A stretch of DNA of 64,000 nt, from positions 868,001-932,000 of the forward strand of contig JAIXMP010000014.1 of assembly GCA_025677815.1 (NCBI GenBank), given 5' to 3'. Below are positions 23,847 to 35,116 of this stretch, in pieces. The notes beneath the pieces were generated by a model. The model was not told the DNA's origin. It did no database searches and saw nothing but the letters and a program-made list of their open reading frames with translations. The translations under genes were made by a program, and so were the position numbers. Positions within the stretch are counted from its first letter, which is position 1. Every line of letters begins with the position of its first letter. Source of the DNA: Phascolomyces articulosus (Eukaryota; Mucoromycota; Mucoromycetes; Mucorales; Lichtheimiaceae).

Positions 23847-24966
23847 ACAAAAAGACACAATAGACTTGTAATATGCCCCCTCCTCCCTCAATGATTTATC
23901 CATCTATCTCATCAATCCTATATCTCCCATGTATCATTTTACTTTATTAGATAATCAATTACAACCTACTTAGTAGTTACTTGATAGAACCTTTCCAGTT
24001 CTTGTTTTTATATAATATGTTTTCCTTTTATTTATAGCATTATTCCTCTTTCCTAGACTTTTTTTTTCCTTTTCAATGACCCACCTTTTCATCTCTAATA
24101 TAGAAAATAAAAAACAACAGTTTCATGATTCCCATCAATAACCGATTATTAAGAAGAAAAGAACGAGGCATAGACGCGTATTTAGGTTTTTTTTTTTCTT
24201 ATCGCAAACAAGCAATAATTTGGACAATCGATCTATAACTAAAAACGGATTTTCCTTCCAATCTGAGGATACAAGCAATATATACTGTACTGAGCTCTTA
24301 TTACTGATTGAAATGTTGTACGAAACTTGTTCAACCAACACATAAGTAAAGCGGGGTTTTGCCACCAACTTCATTTCATTTCACGAGACACGTGGATTAT
24401 TAGAAAAAAAATAAGCACGCATGCACGCACGAAATAAACGGGACAAAAAAAAAAAAATTGACGGTAGCTTAAAAAAATTTACATGTATGAAAGGAAAATT
24501 TGGTCTTGCATCTAATTTTCTATTCTTATTATTATATATTTTTATATATAATAGCATTTCCACCAAGAACATATTAGAATTTGAAATTGAAACAAGATAG
24601 AGAAATACTTCAAGGGTTTTTTGAGTTTGTTGTTTCTTATGAATCGAATCTATGGATCCATGGTTATTTGTCACTTTATATAATGTAACAAAAAAAACAA
24701 GCCACTTGAAAATTCCATTGTTCCTGTATTCCATTTTGTGGTCGCTTTAGTTGTGATTGTAGCTTGTGCTGTGTCGTCGTTTCGTTCGGGTTTAACATTT
24801 AGGGTTTCCCTTTCTTGTACACACATTCTCTCTCTTTTTTTCTCTTCTTCTTTTTCCTCCTTAACTCTTTTTTTTACTCTTTTTTTTTTTTCTTCATCTC
24901 TGTCTTTCTTAATTGATACTCATTGACCAAACAACTACTATATACACATATCTATTATAATACATC
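23847..24966. other. intergenic, 3' of thioesterase and promoter of Ras
   Basis: 1.1 kb. A pyrimidine-rich stretch at about 24810-24905 precedes the Ras start and is probably in its 5' untranslated region. No gene seen; the minus-strand frames here are AT-rich shadows. Confidence 0.45.
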
Positions 24967-25962
24967 ATGTCAAAACCATCGTTTTTAAGAGAATATAAAC
25001 TTGTCATGGTTGGCGGAGGAGGTAAAATATAAACCGAGTTTATTTTTTTTTCGTCTCGAAAAAAAAATAATAATTATAAAAACTCATCTAAGAAGTTTAA
25101 ATGATGTTTTTGTTTTATATTAAAATATATATGTATAATTCTTCTAGGTGTCGGTAAATCCGCATTAACCATTCAATTCATCCAATCTCAATTTGTGGAC
25201 GAATATGACCCTACCATTGAAGGTAAAATATATTTTATTGAAAGAAAATATTCAGCTGGTTTTTTACACCCCCCCCCACTTTATACATTTAAATATATCA
25301 AAACTCACAAACACACAAAAAACAAATAGACTCATATCGTAAACAGTGTGTGATTGATTCAGAAACAGCTTTACTTGATGTTCTCGATACTGCTGGTCAG
25401 GAAGAATATAGGTAAGGGAAAAAAGAAGGATCATGAATTTTAAAGGAAAAAGGAATAGGAATGATGGTGTTTTTTTTAAAAAAAAAAACTAGGGTTGTTG
25501 TTATTATTCTTCTTTTCTGATACTAATATATATATCGAATTCATTAGTGCAATGCGTGAACAATATATGCGTAATGGTGAAGGATTTTTACTTGTGTATG
25601 CTAGTACTTCTCGATTATCATTTGAAGAAATTAGTACATTCCATCAACAAATTAGTCGAGTGAAAGATCGTGATACATTCCCTATGGTCTTGGTAGCCAA
25701 CAAGTGTGATTTAGAACAGGATCGACAGGTATCAATGCAAGAAGGACGTGATCTTGCTCGACAATTTGGATGCCAATTCTTTGAAACCTCAGCAAAACAA
25801 CGTATTAATGTAGATGAAGCATTTTATGGTGTGGTCAGAGATATTCGTCGTTTCAACAAGGAACAAGAATATCATGGTGGCGGTATGGATGGCGGTATGC
25901 AGAATATGAATATGCATGATCCATCTGAAGCTCAATCTGACAAGTGCTGTATTCTCATGTAA
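24967..25962 (+). CDS. ras: Ras-family small GTPase
   Basis: Four exons: 24967-25021, 25148-25222, 25330-25411 and 25548-25962, total 627 nt, 208 residues. It is a membrane-bound GTP/GDP switch in growth and morphogenesis signalling. The P-loop is VGGGGVGKS (residues 15-23). It has one difference from human Ras, Gly at the position of Ala11, with both Gly12 and Gly13 equivalents intact. Switch I is YDPTIEDSY, switch [19 protein letters not shown] (Gln61 equivalent intact), with NKCD and ETSAK for guanine binding. The C-terminal variable region is Gly/Met-rich and ends in KCCILM: a CAAX box CILM for prenylation, with a neighbouring Cys that could be palmitoylated. Three introns fall in phases 1, 1 and 2. 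The model is complete and unambiguous; which Ras subfamily member it is cannot be told from this window. Confidence 0.96.
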
Positions 25963-28900
25963 AAAAACACAAAAAACAAAAGATAGTAGAAAAAAACACA
26001 CACATATCCATTCATCATCCCTCATGAACGATCGTCCTATTCATATACTCCTTTTACCTTTTCCTATCTAAAAACAAAACAGAAAAAAAAAAGAGACCTC
26101 CCATAACAGTCAAAAAAAAAGTTTATTCTTATAACCCTTTACACACGAACGGACAAATCCTACCACCATCCATTTCAAAAACACTTTATAGTTTTAATAT
26201 ATCCATTCCCTCTTAAACAACAACAACACACATTCTCTCTTTTTCTGGTTACCAAAAAAAAAAAAGATGAGACAAAAATAACCTTAACTTAGTAAGTAGT
26301 ACACCGCACACACACGCACTCACTCAACTCACGACACCACACTTTATATACAATTTACTTTTGAATGTTATATACATATTTATTACATTTTGTTCTTTCA
26401 ATTTATTCTTTTTTGATAATAAGTTTTTTCTTTATTTATACATTATATACTATTATTATTATTATAATTACTATTATTATACATTCTATATCATCATCAT
26501 CATCCATAGTATCATTAGTATTATTATTAATCAACGAGATTTTTTTTTTGAGTGTGTGGTATGTGTCTGTTTTTAAAGTGTATATATAACCTGAGATTAT
26601 AATATATTGTAAGATTAATGTCGTACCAAAGATGTGTTCTTCGAAACTCAACTTTAAAATGAAGCTGTGCTCTTTGCTATTTTTTTACTAATAAACATAT
26701 TTTTCATATACTTTATAGATCTGTGTGTCTTCTCCTTTTGATCTTACCCACGATAGAAAAAAAAACATCACCAATCCGATGATAATGATGACAATCTTAT
26801 TCTCAATTCTAATATTCAATTGAAAAACAGATACATATCAATTCAATGCCATTGCATCGGTGTGTTGTTATGTAATATAAAATAAAAATAAAAATAAAAA
26901 ACAAAGTTAATTAATAAAAGCAGGCATTGGGAAATGCATGTGAGGATCCAACATTTTTTTTTTGTTGTGTATGTGCATTGCTTCGCGTGGGGAAGGAAAG
27001 AGAGATGGCAATAAAAAAAACAGGCACCACATACACACACGTTTAACGGTAATATATTTATCCTATGGCACTCACCGAAAACGTTCAATTTGGTTAGTCT
27101 CACTACCATTTCTTAGTATTACACCAAAAGTATATATATAAAAACTATCGTCCCATCAAAATAATGATTTGCAGTAGTAGTACAGAAAATGGGCCATTGA
27201 TAATGACAAATGCGACAAGAGTAATCATAACTTACGTGTGAATAATGAAAATAGTCGTATATAAACTATACGAAAACGTGATCTGTTGTTGTATTTTAGT
27301 ATCAATTACCTCTCTAAAACATGACCTATGAAATGAAAGATGTGGGTAAATTATTTGATTAGTATAGAGAGAGAGAGAAAATATACAGAAAATGATGGTA
27401 TCATTAGTGCATTACTTATTACAGGCAACATATTTCTATATTATTGCAAGCTTTTATCCATCTTGAAGAATTTCATGGTATCACTGTCTTATCTTGCTTA
27501 TTGAGAATAATAAGCACTAAAGCAGAGTGGAATGATTACATATTACGTATGGCGACCTTCATCATGGACAATGATCAGCATTGCGCATCTGCGGACATAT
27601 CCAAGGTTGAACGGTTATTATCACTGTGTGCGTTTTTATTGAGATATAGAAATCTATGGTAGGATCGGTACACAAAAATGCTTTCCTTTTAAGTATAAAA
27701 ATAGCCAGATTGATGAATTGCATATATATCTGACACCATAGAACGAAACAATGAAATTGTGTTTTTATTTGTTGTAGATGCATTATAGATAAAAAAAATA
27801 CAATATTGAATTACAATATATTATATGCATGATCAAGCATCAAAAAACTCCATAGAAAGAAAAAAATAGTAACAACCAATATGCAGATAAGTAAGCTCCA
27901 TAAGATATAGAACGTAACTATATGCTTTTCAACCCCCTTTATTCTTCGTGAACTGACATTTATTGATATAAAAAGAAAGATCATTTTTCATCATTCTATA
28001 TATATGTGTGTGATATTCTTTAATCCTTTTCATCTTTTACCCCAATTTTTCTGTTTTATTTCACTTGATATACACACTCTCTCGCTGAACAAGACAAAAA
28101 TGACAACACCCTTCTCAAAGTAGGGTATACAGTGTTGGACATGCGTTATTATAATAGCAAACCATAATGAGCACGGTTTTTTTTTTCACCATAGACCAAC
28201 AACAGCCAAATGCGGTTTATATCACTGTAATGTCCATGATACGTAAAAAAGAAAAACTTATATCTATATCATTTTCAACAAGAGTGACTTAATAACAGAT
28301 GTTGGGAGGCGGGGGAGAATACACAATGATTTCATGATCGACATTGGAAAGCCATTCTTTATTAGGGTTCTTATACTAACCCTTTCTCTTTTTCCTCTCT
28401 CTTGATTATTCCGCACTATAGCACTGGCATAGAATGATAAATTGCAATGTACATAAGAGTGCTTATTTTTTGCTTTAACTGAAATAATTCACTACTAATT
28501 AGATGCAACATCCCGAAAAACAGTTTTCCATTTGCGTATTGCAGTTTTATTAAGTATTTGTGAGAGTCCTAGAAATCTATTGCAAAAAGCGAGGTTGTAA
28601 AAACTAGGGGTTGGCCGTATATATTCTTATATTCTCCATTTCTATATATCAATGATGATAACAAAGTACGATGGAATAAGGTGCCGTCTTTTTATTGTTT
28701 CAACACTGCTTGAGAGGAAACACCAAAAGTCGACTGCTGGGGATCACTTTACAAGTACTCGAGGCTATACTATTATCAATGACCTAATAAATATATAACA
28801 TACTATTAAATACACTATATATAATATCTAATCTACTATCTATGGTTTTGTTTGAGTATTGTTGTAACCTGGTATCAAACACTATTATTCTTTTTACAGA

Positions 28901-29303
28901 AGCAGCAATCATCCATGGTTGAATACTATAAATCGCTAGAAGATGGAGATATTTTGAAGGGTTTATGACCCGTGTTTGAGCTATATGTATTGTCACAATA
29001 ATAAAACTTTCCTTTTTGTTGCTATCCAATTTTCATATCACGTTGACTACATTCGGACGAATGGACTCGAGTATGTTGTCTCGATTGCTTTTATAATGAT
29101 GATGATGCTGTATATTGAACGATCATAAAGGTGTTACATTATTATAAAAAGAGTCATCTTTGCTACCTAGGCCTTTTTTTTTATTTTCTCTCAAACTTTT
29201 TTTTTTACTAATTCACAAAACGAAAAAGAACGAGAACGATAGATAAACAACAATAGCCCATTAGTAGTTTTCTACCACTCTTATTACATACGACCTTAAA
29301 AAT
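25963..29303. other. 3.3-kb gene-poor interval with one possible relic exon
   Basis: AT-rich. One stretch at 27425-27662 has coding character on the plus strand (helical, LLQAFIHLEEFHGITVLSCLL, ending LLSLCAFLLRYRNLW, stop). It is preceded by an AG acceptor at about 27423-27424, but I found no in-phase upstream exon, so it is either a relic or a fragment of an unrecognised gene. The rest has simple-sequence tracts (TTA/TCA repeats near 26450-26530, GA near 27366-27377) and nothing else I can support. Confidence 0.4.
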
Positions 29304-30117
29304 ATGAAGCCAGGACAAAAGTTACAAGTAGGAAAACAACAAGAAGTGGATTCAGACGAACAGCAGCAAAGTAATAATAGTAAAGTACAACAACAGTCGA
29401 AGAATCTACAAGTTGAAAATCTTTTACAAGTAGACCCATTTTTGAAACAACTTGGTAAAGATGAAAAACATGATGATTATGACTATTTTGTTGAAGGAAC
29501 ATTACAACACCGGATGAATAAAGATAATAATTGTACTACTGCAACTAGGCACCTAATGATGACCCAGCCATACTTTCACAACAACACCACCCATCATGAA
29601 CTATCATCTAGTAAAAGTGCCATTGTTCCATGTACCAGTAACAACGACTACTATCAGGTTGTTCAAGACACAACAACGCATGTGAATGATGAATATGCTC
29701 TTCAGTATTTCTTGGCGGATTACATCAAAAGCAGGCGTCTTTTATTACTCCATTATTCATCATCACAAGAAAAACAACAACAACACATTTTTAAACAAGT
29801 ATCTCCAATGATGAAACCTAACCCTACTTATCCACTTGAAGAAGAAAGGTACTTTTCGACATCTTCCTCTGCATCCTCATTAAGTGATGAATATATTGCA
29901 GACGAGTTAACAACACAAGAAGCACGTTATTGTAAGTAGCAAAAAAATATGTGGTTTATGTGGTTACTCTATCATAAAAGTAGGTTGTCCTATTGGATTA
30001 TATTACTCATATATATTATTGTCTTGGGAAAAAATAGACGGATTATCATTGACAGATCCAGAATATAATCTCAAACTTCTTGCTCAAGTTACTTATGAAC
30101 TGCTCATAAGATTTTAA
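29304..30117 (+). CDS. Gln/Ser-rich protein, unknown
   Basis: Two exons, 29304-29931 and 30038-30117, total 708 nt, 235 residues, phase-consistent (TAT T|AC). The N-terminal 60 residues are Gln/Lys-rich. The middle includes DDYDYFVEGTLQHRM and YALQYFLADYIKSRRLLLLH, then low-complexity Ser. After the junction, LSLTDPEYNLKLLAQVTYELLI forms a helical C-terminus. No domain is recognised, and there is no signal peptide or membrane span. The pattern (disordered body with short conserved-looking helices) resembles fungal regulatory or adaptor proteins, but no function is assigned. A pyrimidine-rich leader and an in-frame stop-free exon support expression. Confidence 0.6.
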
Positions 30118-30434
30118 AAATAAGTTCAAACCAAGAAGAAAAAAAAAGCCATGCATCGTGATACTTTTGTTTAACTGAAAAAAAAGGTCAAATAAAAACT
30201 TTTCGCATATGTGCATATGAAATACTCTCTATTTTCTGAATGCATTGGGTGGGTAAATCACTACCTAGAGAGGGAAACTTTAACGCATTTTGGATTCCGA
30301 AGCTTGAAAGCAGCACACATTTCGCCCTGTGTACGCGCAATCATCTCTCTCCAAGTGGACCTTTTTTTTTTCTATACATAATTCTTTTCTTTTCGCATAC
30401 CATAAAAAAAAAAAAATAAACCCGTTTTCTCATC
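30118..30434. promoter_or_regulatory. short intergenic with Rpn9 promoter
   Basis: About 320 bases between the Gln-rich protein stop and the Rpn9 start. No clear proteasome-type (PACE) box was recognised by eye. Confidence 0.35.
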
Positions 30435-32152
30435 ATGGCACAACAAATGGATATTGACTTTGACGTTCCAAAGTTTCTTCAAGAAGAAAGACAAAAAGCA
30501 CCCACACAACTTCAACATTATTTTACAACTTTTGAAGATTTATACGAGAGAAAGTAAATGCTTTATTTTTTTTATTACTACTTGTTAAGAAAAGAGACGC
30601 GCGTCATTTTTTTCACCAAGATAAAATAAAAAAAAAAAAGAAAGAAAACTAATCTAATCTCTTTGATGGCATTCTGTTTAGATTGTGGCATCAATTGACA
30701 CAGTCTATTCTTGAATTCTTTAATCAACCAGAGTCTGCACCACTTCAGATTCCTTTGTTCAGACAATTTATTACAGAATGGGAAAACAAGATCAATAAAT
30801 TGTCATTGGTCTCGATCGCTCTCAAGGCAGCCAATAACTGTTCAGGTAAATCCTAATCAGTAGTAGAAGGAGGAAGGGAGGAATATGTAGAATAGATGCT
30901 TTTTGGAAGGATGATATATGGCGAAAGAAATGACAGGTGAAAAAGAAGACAAATATTAATGCGTATATATGTATCAAAAACAGAAATTCAAGATTCCGTC
31001 AACTTTTTGAATGATATTATCACCAAAGTCGATACTGAGGATACCAAAGACGTTTACGTATTGGCATTGATGGAAGCCGCTCATTTTAAATTATTGTTGA
31101 ACCAATATGATGATGTCAAGAAAGCCATTGAAGAATCCGATAAAATCCTTGAACAATTTGATAGTGTCGAAACCGTCATCTATGCTAGCTTTTATCGTGT
31201 CAGTGCTGAATATTACAAAGCCAAGGCTGAATATGCTCAATATTACAAGAGTGCATTGTTGTATTTGGCATGTGTGAATGTGGACGATTTGTCACCTGAA
31301 GAAAAGGTCGGAAGAGCTTATGATTTGGCCATCTCTGCTCTTCTTGGTGAAATGATTTATAACTTTGGTGAATTGGTAAGAAACGGATGATGATATGTGG
31401 TTGTTGTTATGTGTTTTGGTTCGATTCCAATGGCAATGATATGATGTAAACAGAAATCATGATGTACTAATCATATACTCTCTATAGTTAATGCACCCTA
31501 TTTTGGATTCTTTAAGCAATACTGAACATGATTGGTTGCGATCACTTTTGTTTGCATTCAACAGTGGTGATATTGGTAAATTTGAAGCTCTTGCCCCACA
31601 TTTCAGCAAACAGGTAAAAAAAAAAAAGATGATCATTTTTTTTTATTAAAGGGTAAAATGAAATGGAATGAGGAAATGCTGATGATGGGTTTTATGGGGG
31701 AAATAATAGCCATTACTGCAACAAAACTCGGAAGCCTTGAGTCGTAAAATCTGTCTTATGTCATTGATTGAAGCCGTATTCCGTCGATCCAGTGATAACC
31801 GCGTTATTCCATTCTCTGAAATTGCAGCAGAAACCAGATTATCTGTAGATGAGGTAACAAGAGGGACAGGAAAAAACTGGATGTTCTCTTATCAGATAAA
31901 AATATTGACTAAAATACCAACCTTTTATCTTCTTAGGTCGAACATCTCGTTATGAAAGCATTGTCTCTTAAACTTATTCGTGGCTCTATTGATCAAGTGG
32001 ACCAACAAGTAATTGTTACTTGGGTTCAACCACGCGTATTGGATAAGGAACAAATTGACGGTATGCGACGACAGATTGAGGAATGGAATAACCAAGTCAA
32101 GAAGATTGGTACATTTGTTGGTGATCAAGGTGGTGAAGTGTTTGCTCAGTAG
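30435..32152 (+). CDS. RPN9: 26S proteasome regulatory subunit Rpn9 (PSMD13)
   Basis: Six exons: 30435-30553, 30682-30845, 30984-31375, 31488-31613, 31710-31853 and 31937-32152, total 1161 nt, 386 residues (human PSMD13 is 376). It is a lid subunit of the 19S regulatory particle and helps hold Rpn11 and the lid scaffold. The N-terminal helical repeats (FLQEERQKAPTQLQHYFTTF, LWHQLTQSILEFF) are followed by the long TPR-like part and a PCI domain at roughly 240-350: ICLMSLIEAVFRRSSDNRVI, PFSEIAAETRLSVDEVEHLV and KALSLKLIRGSIDQVDQ. The C-terminal helix (EEWNNQVKKIGTFVG) is typical of lid subunits, which bundle their C-termini. Convergent with the dehydratase gene, 318 bp between stops. Confidence 0.94.
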
Positions 32153-32470
32153 AGAAAGAAAGATAAACAAATGATTAAAAAAAACATGTAAAAAAAACAA
32201 ACACGGCATATACATATATCAATATTACATACGCACTTATTTTATTTCCTTTTTTTTGCCTTCTTGTGGTTTTTTTTTATTTATTCCTTATATAAAGAAG
32301 TTGAATGGATGAAAGATACAGTGTGTGGGATGTGTGTGTGCTTTATTATGATTTATTTACTTTGAAATGTTTGCTTGTTTTTCCATTATGGTCAATGAAC
32401 ATAAATAAAGGGAGAGTTGATATACAAAACAGGGGGATAAAAAATTGGTTTTTTCTGTACATGGTGGAAA
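32153..32470. other. convergent 3' intergenic region
   Basis: 318 bases shared by the 3' ends of Rpn9 and the dehydratase gene. No other feature seen. Confidence 0.5.
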
Positions 32471-35116
32471 TTAATATTCATCAGTAACAGCACCTTCACT
32501 AGCACTCTTGACGGTCATGGCATATCTTGCCATAGCACCCTTGGTATACTTGGGAGGCTTGGGCTTCCATGATTCCTTACGCTTCGCCAATTCTTCGGGA
32601 GATACATCAACAATGAGATCACGAGTAGTAGCATCAATAGTGATCTTGTCACCATCCTTGATAAGAGCAATGGGACCACCAACTTGAGCTTCAGGACAGA
32701 CGTGGCCAATAATGAAACCCTAGATACACATATATTGTTTTGTTAGCATTTGATTCTTTTTTTGTGACAAGAAAACTCAAATTGATATATAAACTTACGT
32801 GAGAAGCACCAGAGAAACGACCATCAGTCACCAACGCAACGTCCTTGCCCAAACCAGCACCCATAATAGCAGCAGTGGGTTTCACTATATATAATATGAA
32901 TACAAAATTGAGTTCAATGTACTTTTTTTTTTACATATACAAAAGTCACTATAAAAATGGATTGGATACATACACATTTCAGGCATACCAGGACCACCCT
33001 TTGGACCTTGATAACGAACAACTACCACGGATCCCTTAGGAATTCTCTTTTCTTCCAAAGCATGGAAGATTTCTTCTTCTTCATCAAAGACACGTGCTTC
33101 ACCAGTGAAGGAAAGACCTTCCTTACCAGTAATCTTGGCAACAGCACCTTCGGGTGCAAGATTACCACGCAAAATGGTCAAATGGCCAGTAGGCTTGATG
33201 GGGTTGGAAATAGGACGAAGAATATCCTGACCTTCCTTGAAACCTTCGATTTCGGCCAAATTTTCAGCCATGGTCTTACCGGTGACCGTCATACAATCAC
33301 CATGAAGTAAACCATTTTCAAGCATGTATTTTAATACTGCAGGAGTACCTCCAAAGTTATGTAAATCTTCCATAATGTATTTACCACTATTATTTTCATA
33401 GAATCAATAATGAGTATTTTTTATCATCTTTTTTTTTTTGAGATATTCCTTTTCTTTTATTTTACCTTGGTCGCAAATCTGCAAGGAAGGGAGTGGAGCT
33501 TGAAATGGTTTGGATATCGTCAATGGTTAATGGAACATCGGCAGCCTTGGCCATGGCCAGCATATGCAAGACAGCATTTGTAGATCCTATCAAATTTTTA
33601 TGTGAGATTAATGTAACTCTTTTCCATCATACCAACAAGAATTGTAATGAAAGAATAACCTACCACCAAGGACCATGATAATTCTCAATGCATTTTCAAA
33701 GGATTTGCGTGTCAAAATATCACGTGGACGGATATTCTTTTCCAACAAATTACGAATAGCGTGACCCACACGAAGACATTCCTTGATCTTTTCGGGATCT
33801 TCAGCAGGAATGGAAGAGCTGTAAGGCAACGACATACCAAGAGCTTCAATAGCGCTGGACACTGTTTAAAAAATAAGGTACACTCATAATATTAATGATG
33901 ATGATGACACATGGATGATAATAATATATAATGCAAAAAAAAGAAATATACTTACTTGTATTGGCAGTGAACATACCACCGCAAGCACCAGCACCAGGAC
34001 AAGCATGACGAATAATATCACGACGTTCTTCAGCAGTGATCTTACCACTAATGTATTCACCATTACATTCAAGAGCGTTACCAATATCCAAATCACGATT
34101 GGCACAAGCACCCAAAGTACCACGACCACGCTTCATTGTACCACCATAAATCACAATGGATGGGCGGTTTAATCGAGCAATAGCCATCATACAACCAGGC
34201 ATATTCTTGTCACAGCCTGGGATAGAAACATTGGCATCATACCATAAAGCACTCATGACCTATAATTAAAATGTGTATTTGTCCATTAATATCGTTAGTT
34301 CCATGGCAATCCATCACCCCAACCCACCATCGTTTTTTTTTTATTAAAAAAAAGACTTACAGTTTCAATGGAGTCAGCAATGATATCACGACTGGGCAAA
34401 GAGAAAGACATACCAGCACTACCCATTGGCATAGCATCACTCACACCAATGGTATTGAATTGTGCACCAACGAGACCTGCTTTCCAAACACCTTCCTTTA
34501 CCTTGGCTGCCAAGTCGTTGATATGCATATTACATGGATTACCATCGTACCCACTTGTTTGAATAATAATAATAACAATGATTCCATTTAATGATTATGC
34601 AACATGCTTTTTTTTCATTTATGCTTAAGTTGAAAAAAAAAATAACAACAACTTACAAACTGGTAATACCAACTTGGGCCTTGGACATATCTTCATCGGT
34701 TAAACCCGTAGCATATACTTTTATATAGAAGAAAAAATTTTAGTAAGAAAAAAAAAATAGATCTCTCGGACTTGTTTTATAATAATATAAACAATTATGC
34801 AAAACCATAATGATATTTTACGTTGAGCTTGACCAGCACCAGCTGTATCCATTTGAGTAATTTGACGACTGTATTTGTTGATGACGGAACCAGCACTTTC
34901 AACTTCACGATCACGAGGGGCGACCATCTTGTGGCTATAATGATAAATTAATATTGTTAATATGTATATGGAACGAAAGTATATATTTTGGTATTTTTGG
35001 ATAATAATAAAGATGAGATCATCTGGTTTTTTTTCTCCTCTCAGCTATTATTATGCTCAATCGTCTGACGCGTTTTCAAACACATACATTTTAACTTCTC
35101 CTGATTCTTGAGACAT
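32471..35116 (-). CDS. ILV3: dihydroxy-acid dehydratase
   Basis: Ten exons: 35116-35088, 34934-34822, 34717-34657, 34553-34361, 34259-33956, 33861-33664, 33586-33466, 33386-32974, 32884-32799 and 32719-32471, total 1767 nt, 588 residues. It converts 2,3-dihydroxy-isovalerate or -methylvalerate to the 2-oxo acids in valine/isoleucine synthesis. The three iron-sulfur cysteines are Cys75 (GNPCNMH), Cys148 ([10 protein letters not shown]) and Cys225 ([14 protein letters not shown]). Other landmarks: [20 protein letters not shown] and [10 protein letters not shown], with SPEELAKR near the end. Two donors had to be chosen one or two bases inside overlapping GT signals to keep the frame, and both give canonical GTAAGT or GTATGT. 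The N-terminus begins MSQESGEVK and lacks a basic, acid-free presequence, so mitochondrial targeting is doubtful. The strong codon bias suggests high expression. Confidence 0.93.

Noticed and set aside
27425..27662. Coding-like stretch ending RYRNLW
   Set aside because: No in-phase upstream exon or family was found. It is noted only as a possible relic, not called as a gene.
31410..31435. GGTTCGATTCC, a tRNA B-box-like string
   Set aside because: It sits inside an Rpn9 intron. The upstream sequence lacks a D-arm and acceptor stem, so no tRNA cloverleaf can be drawn.
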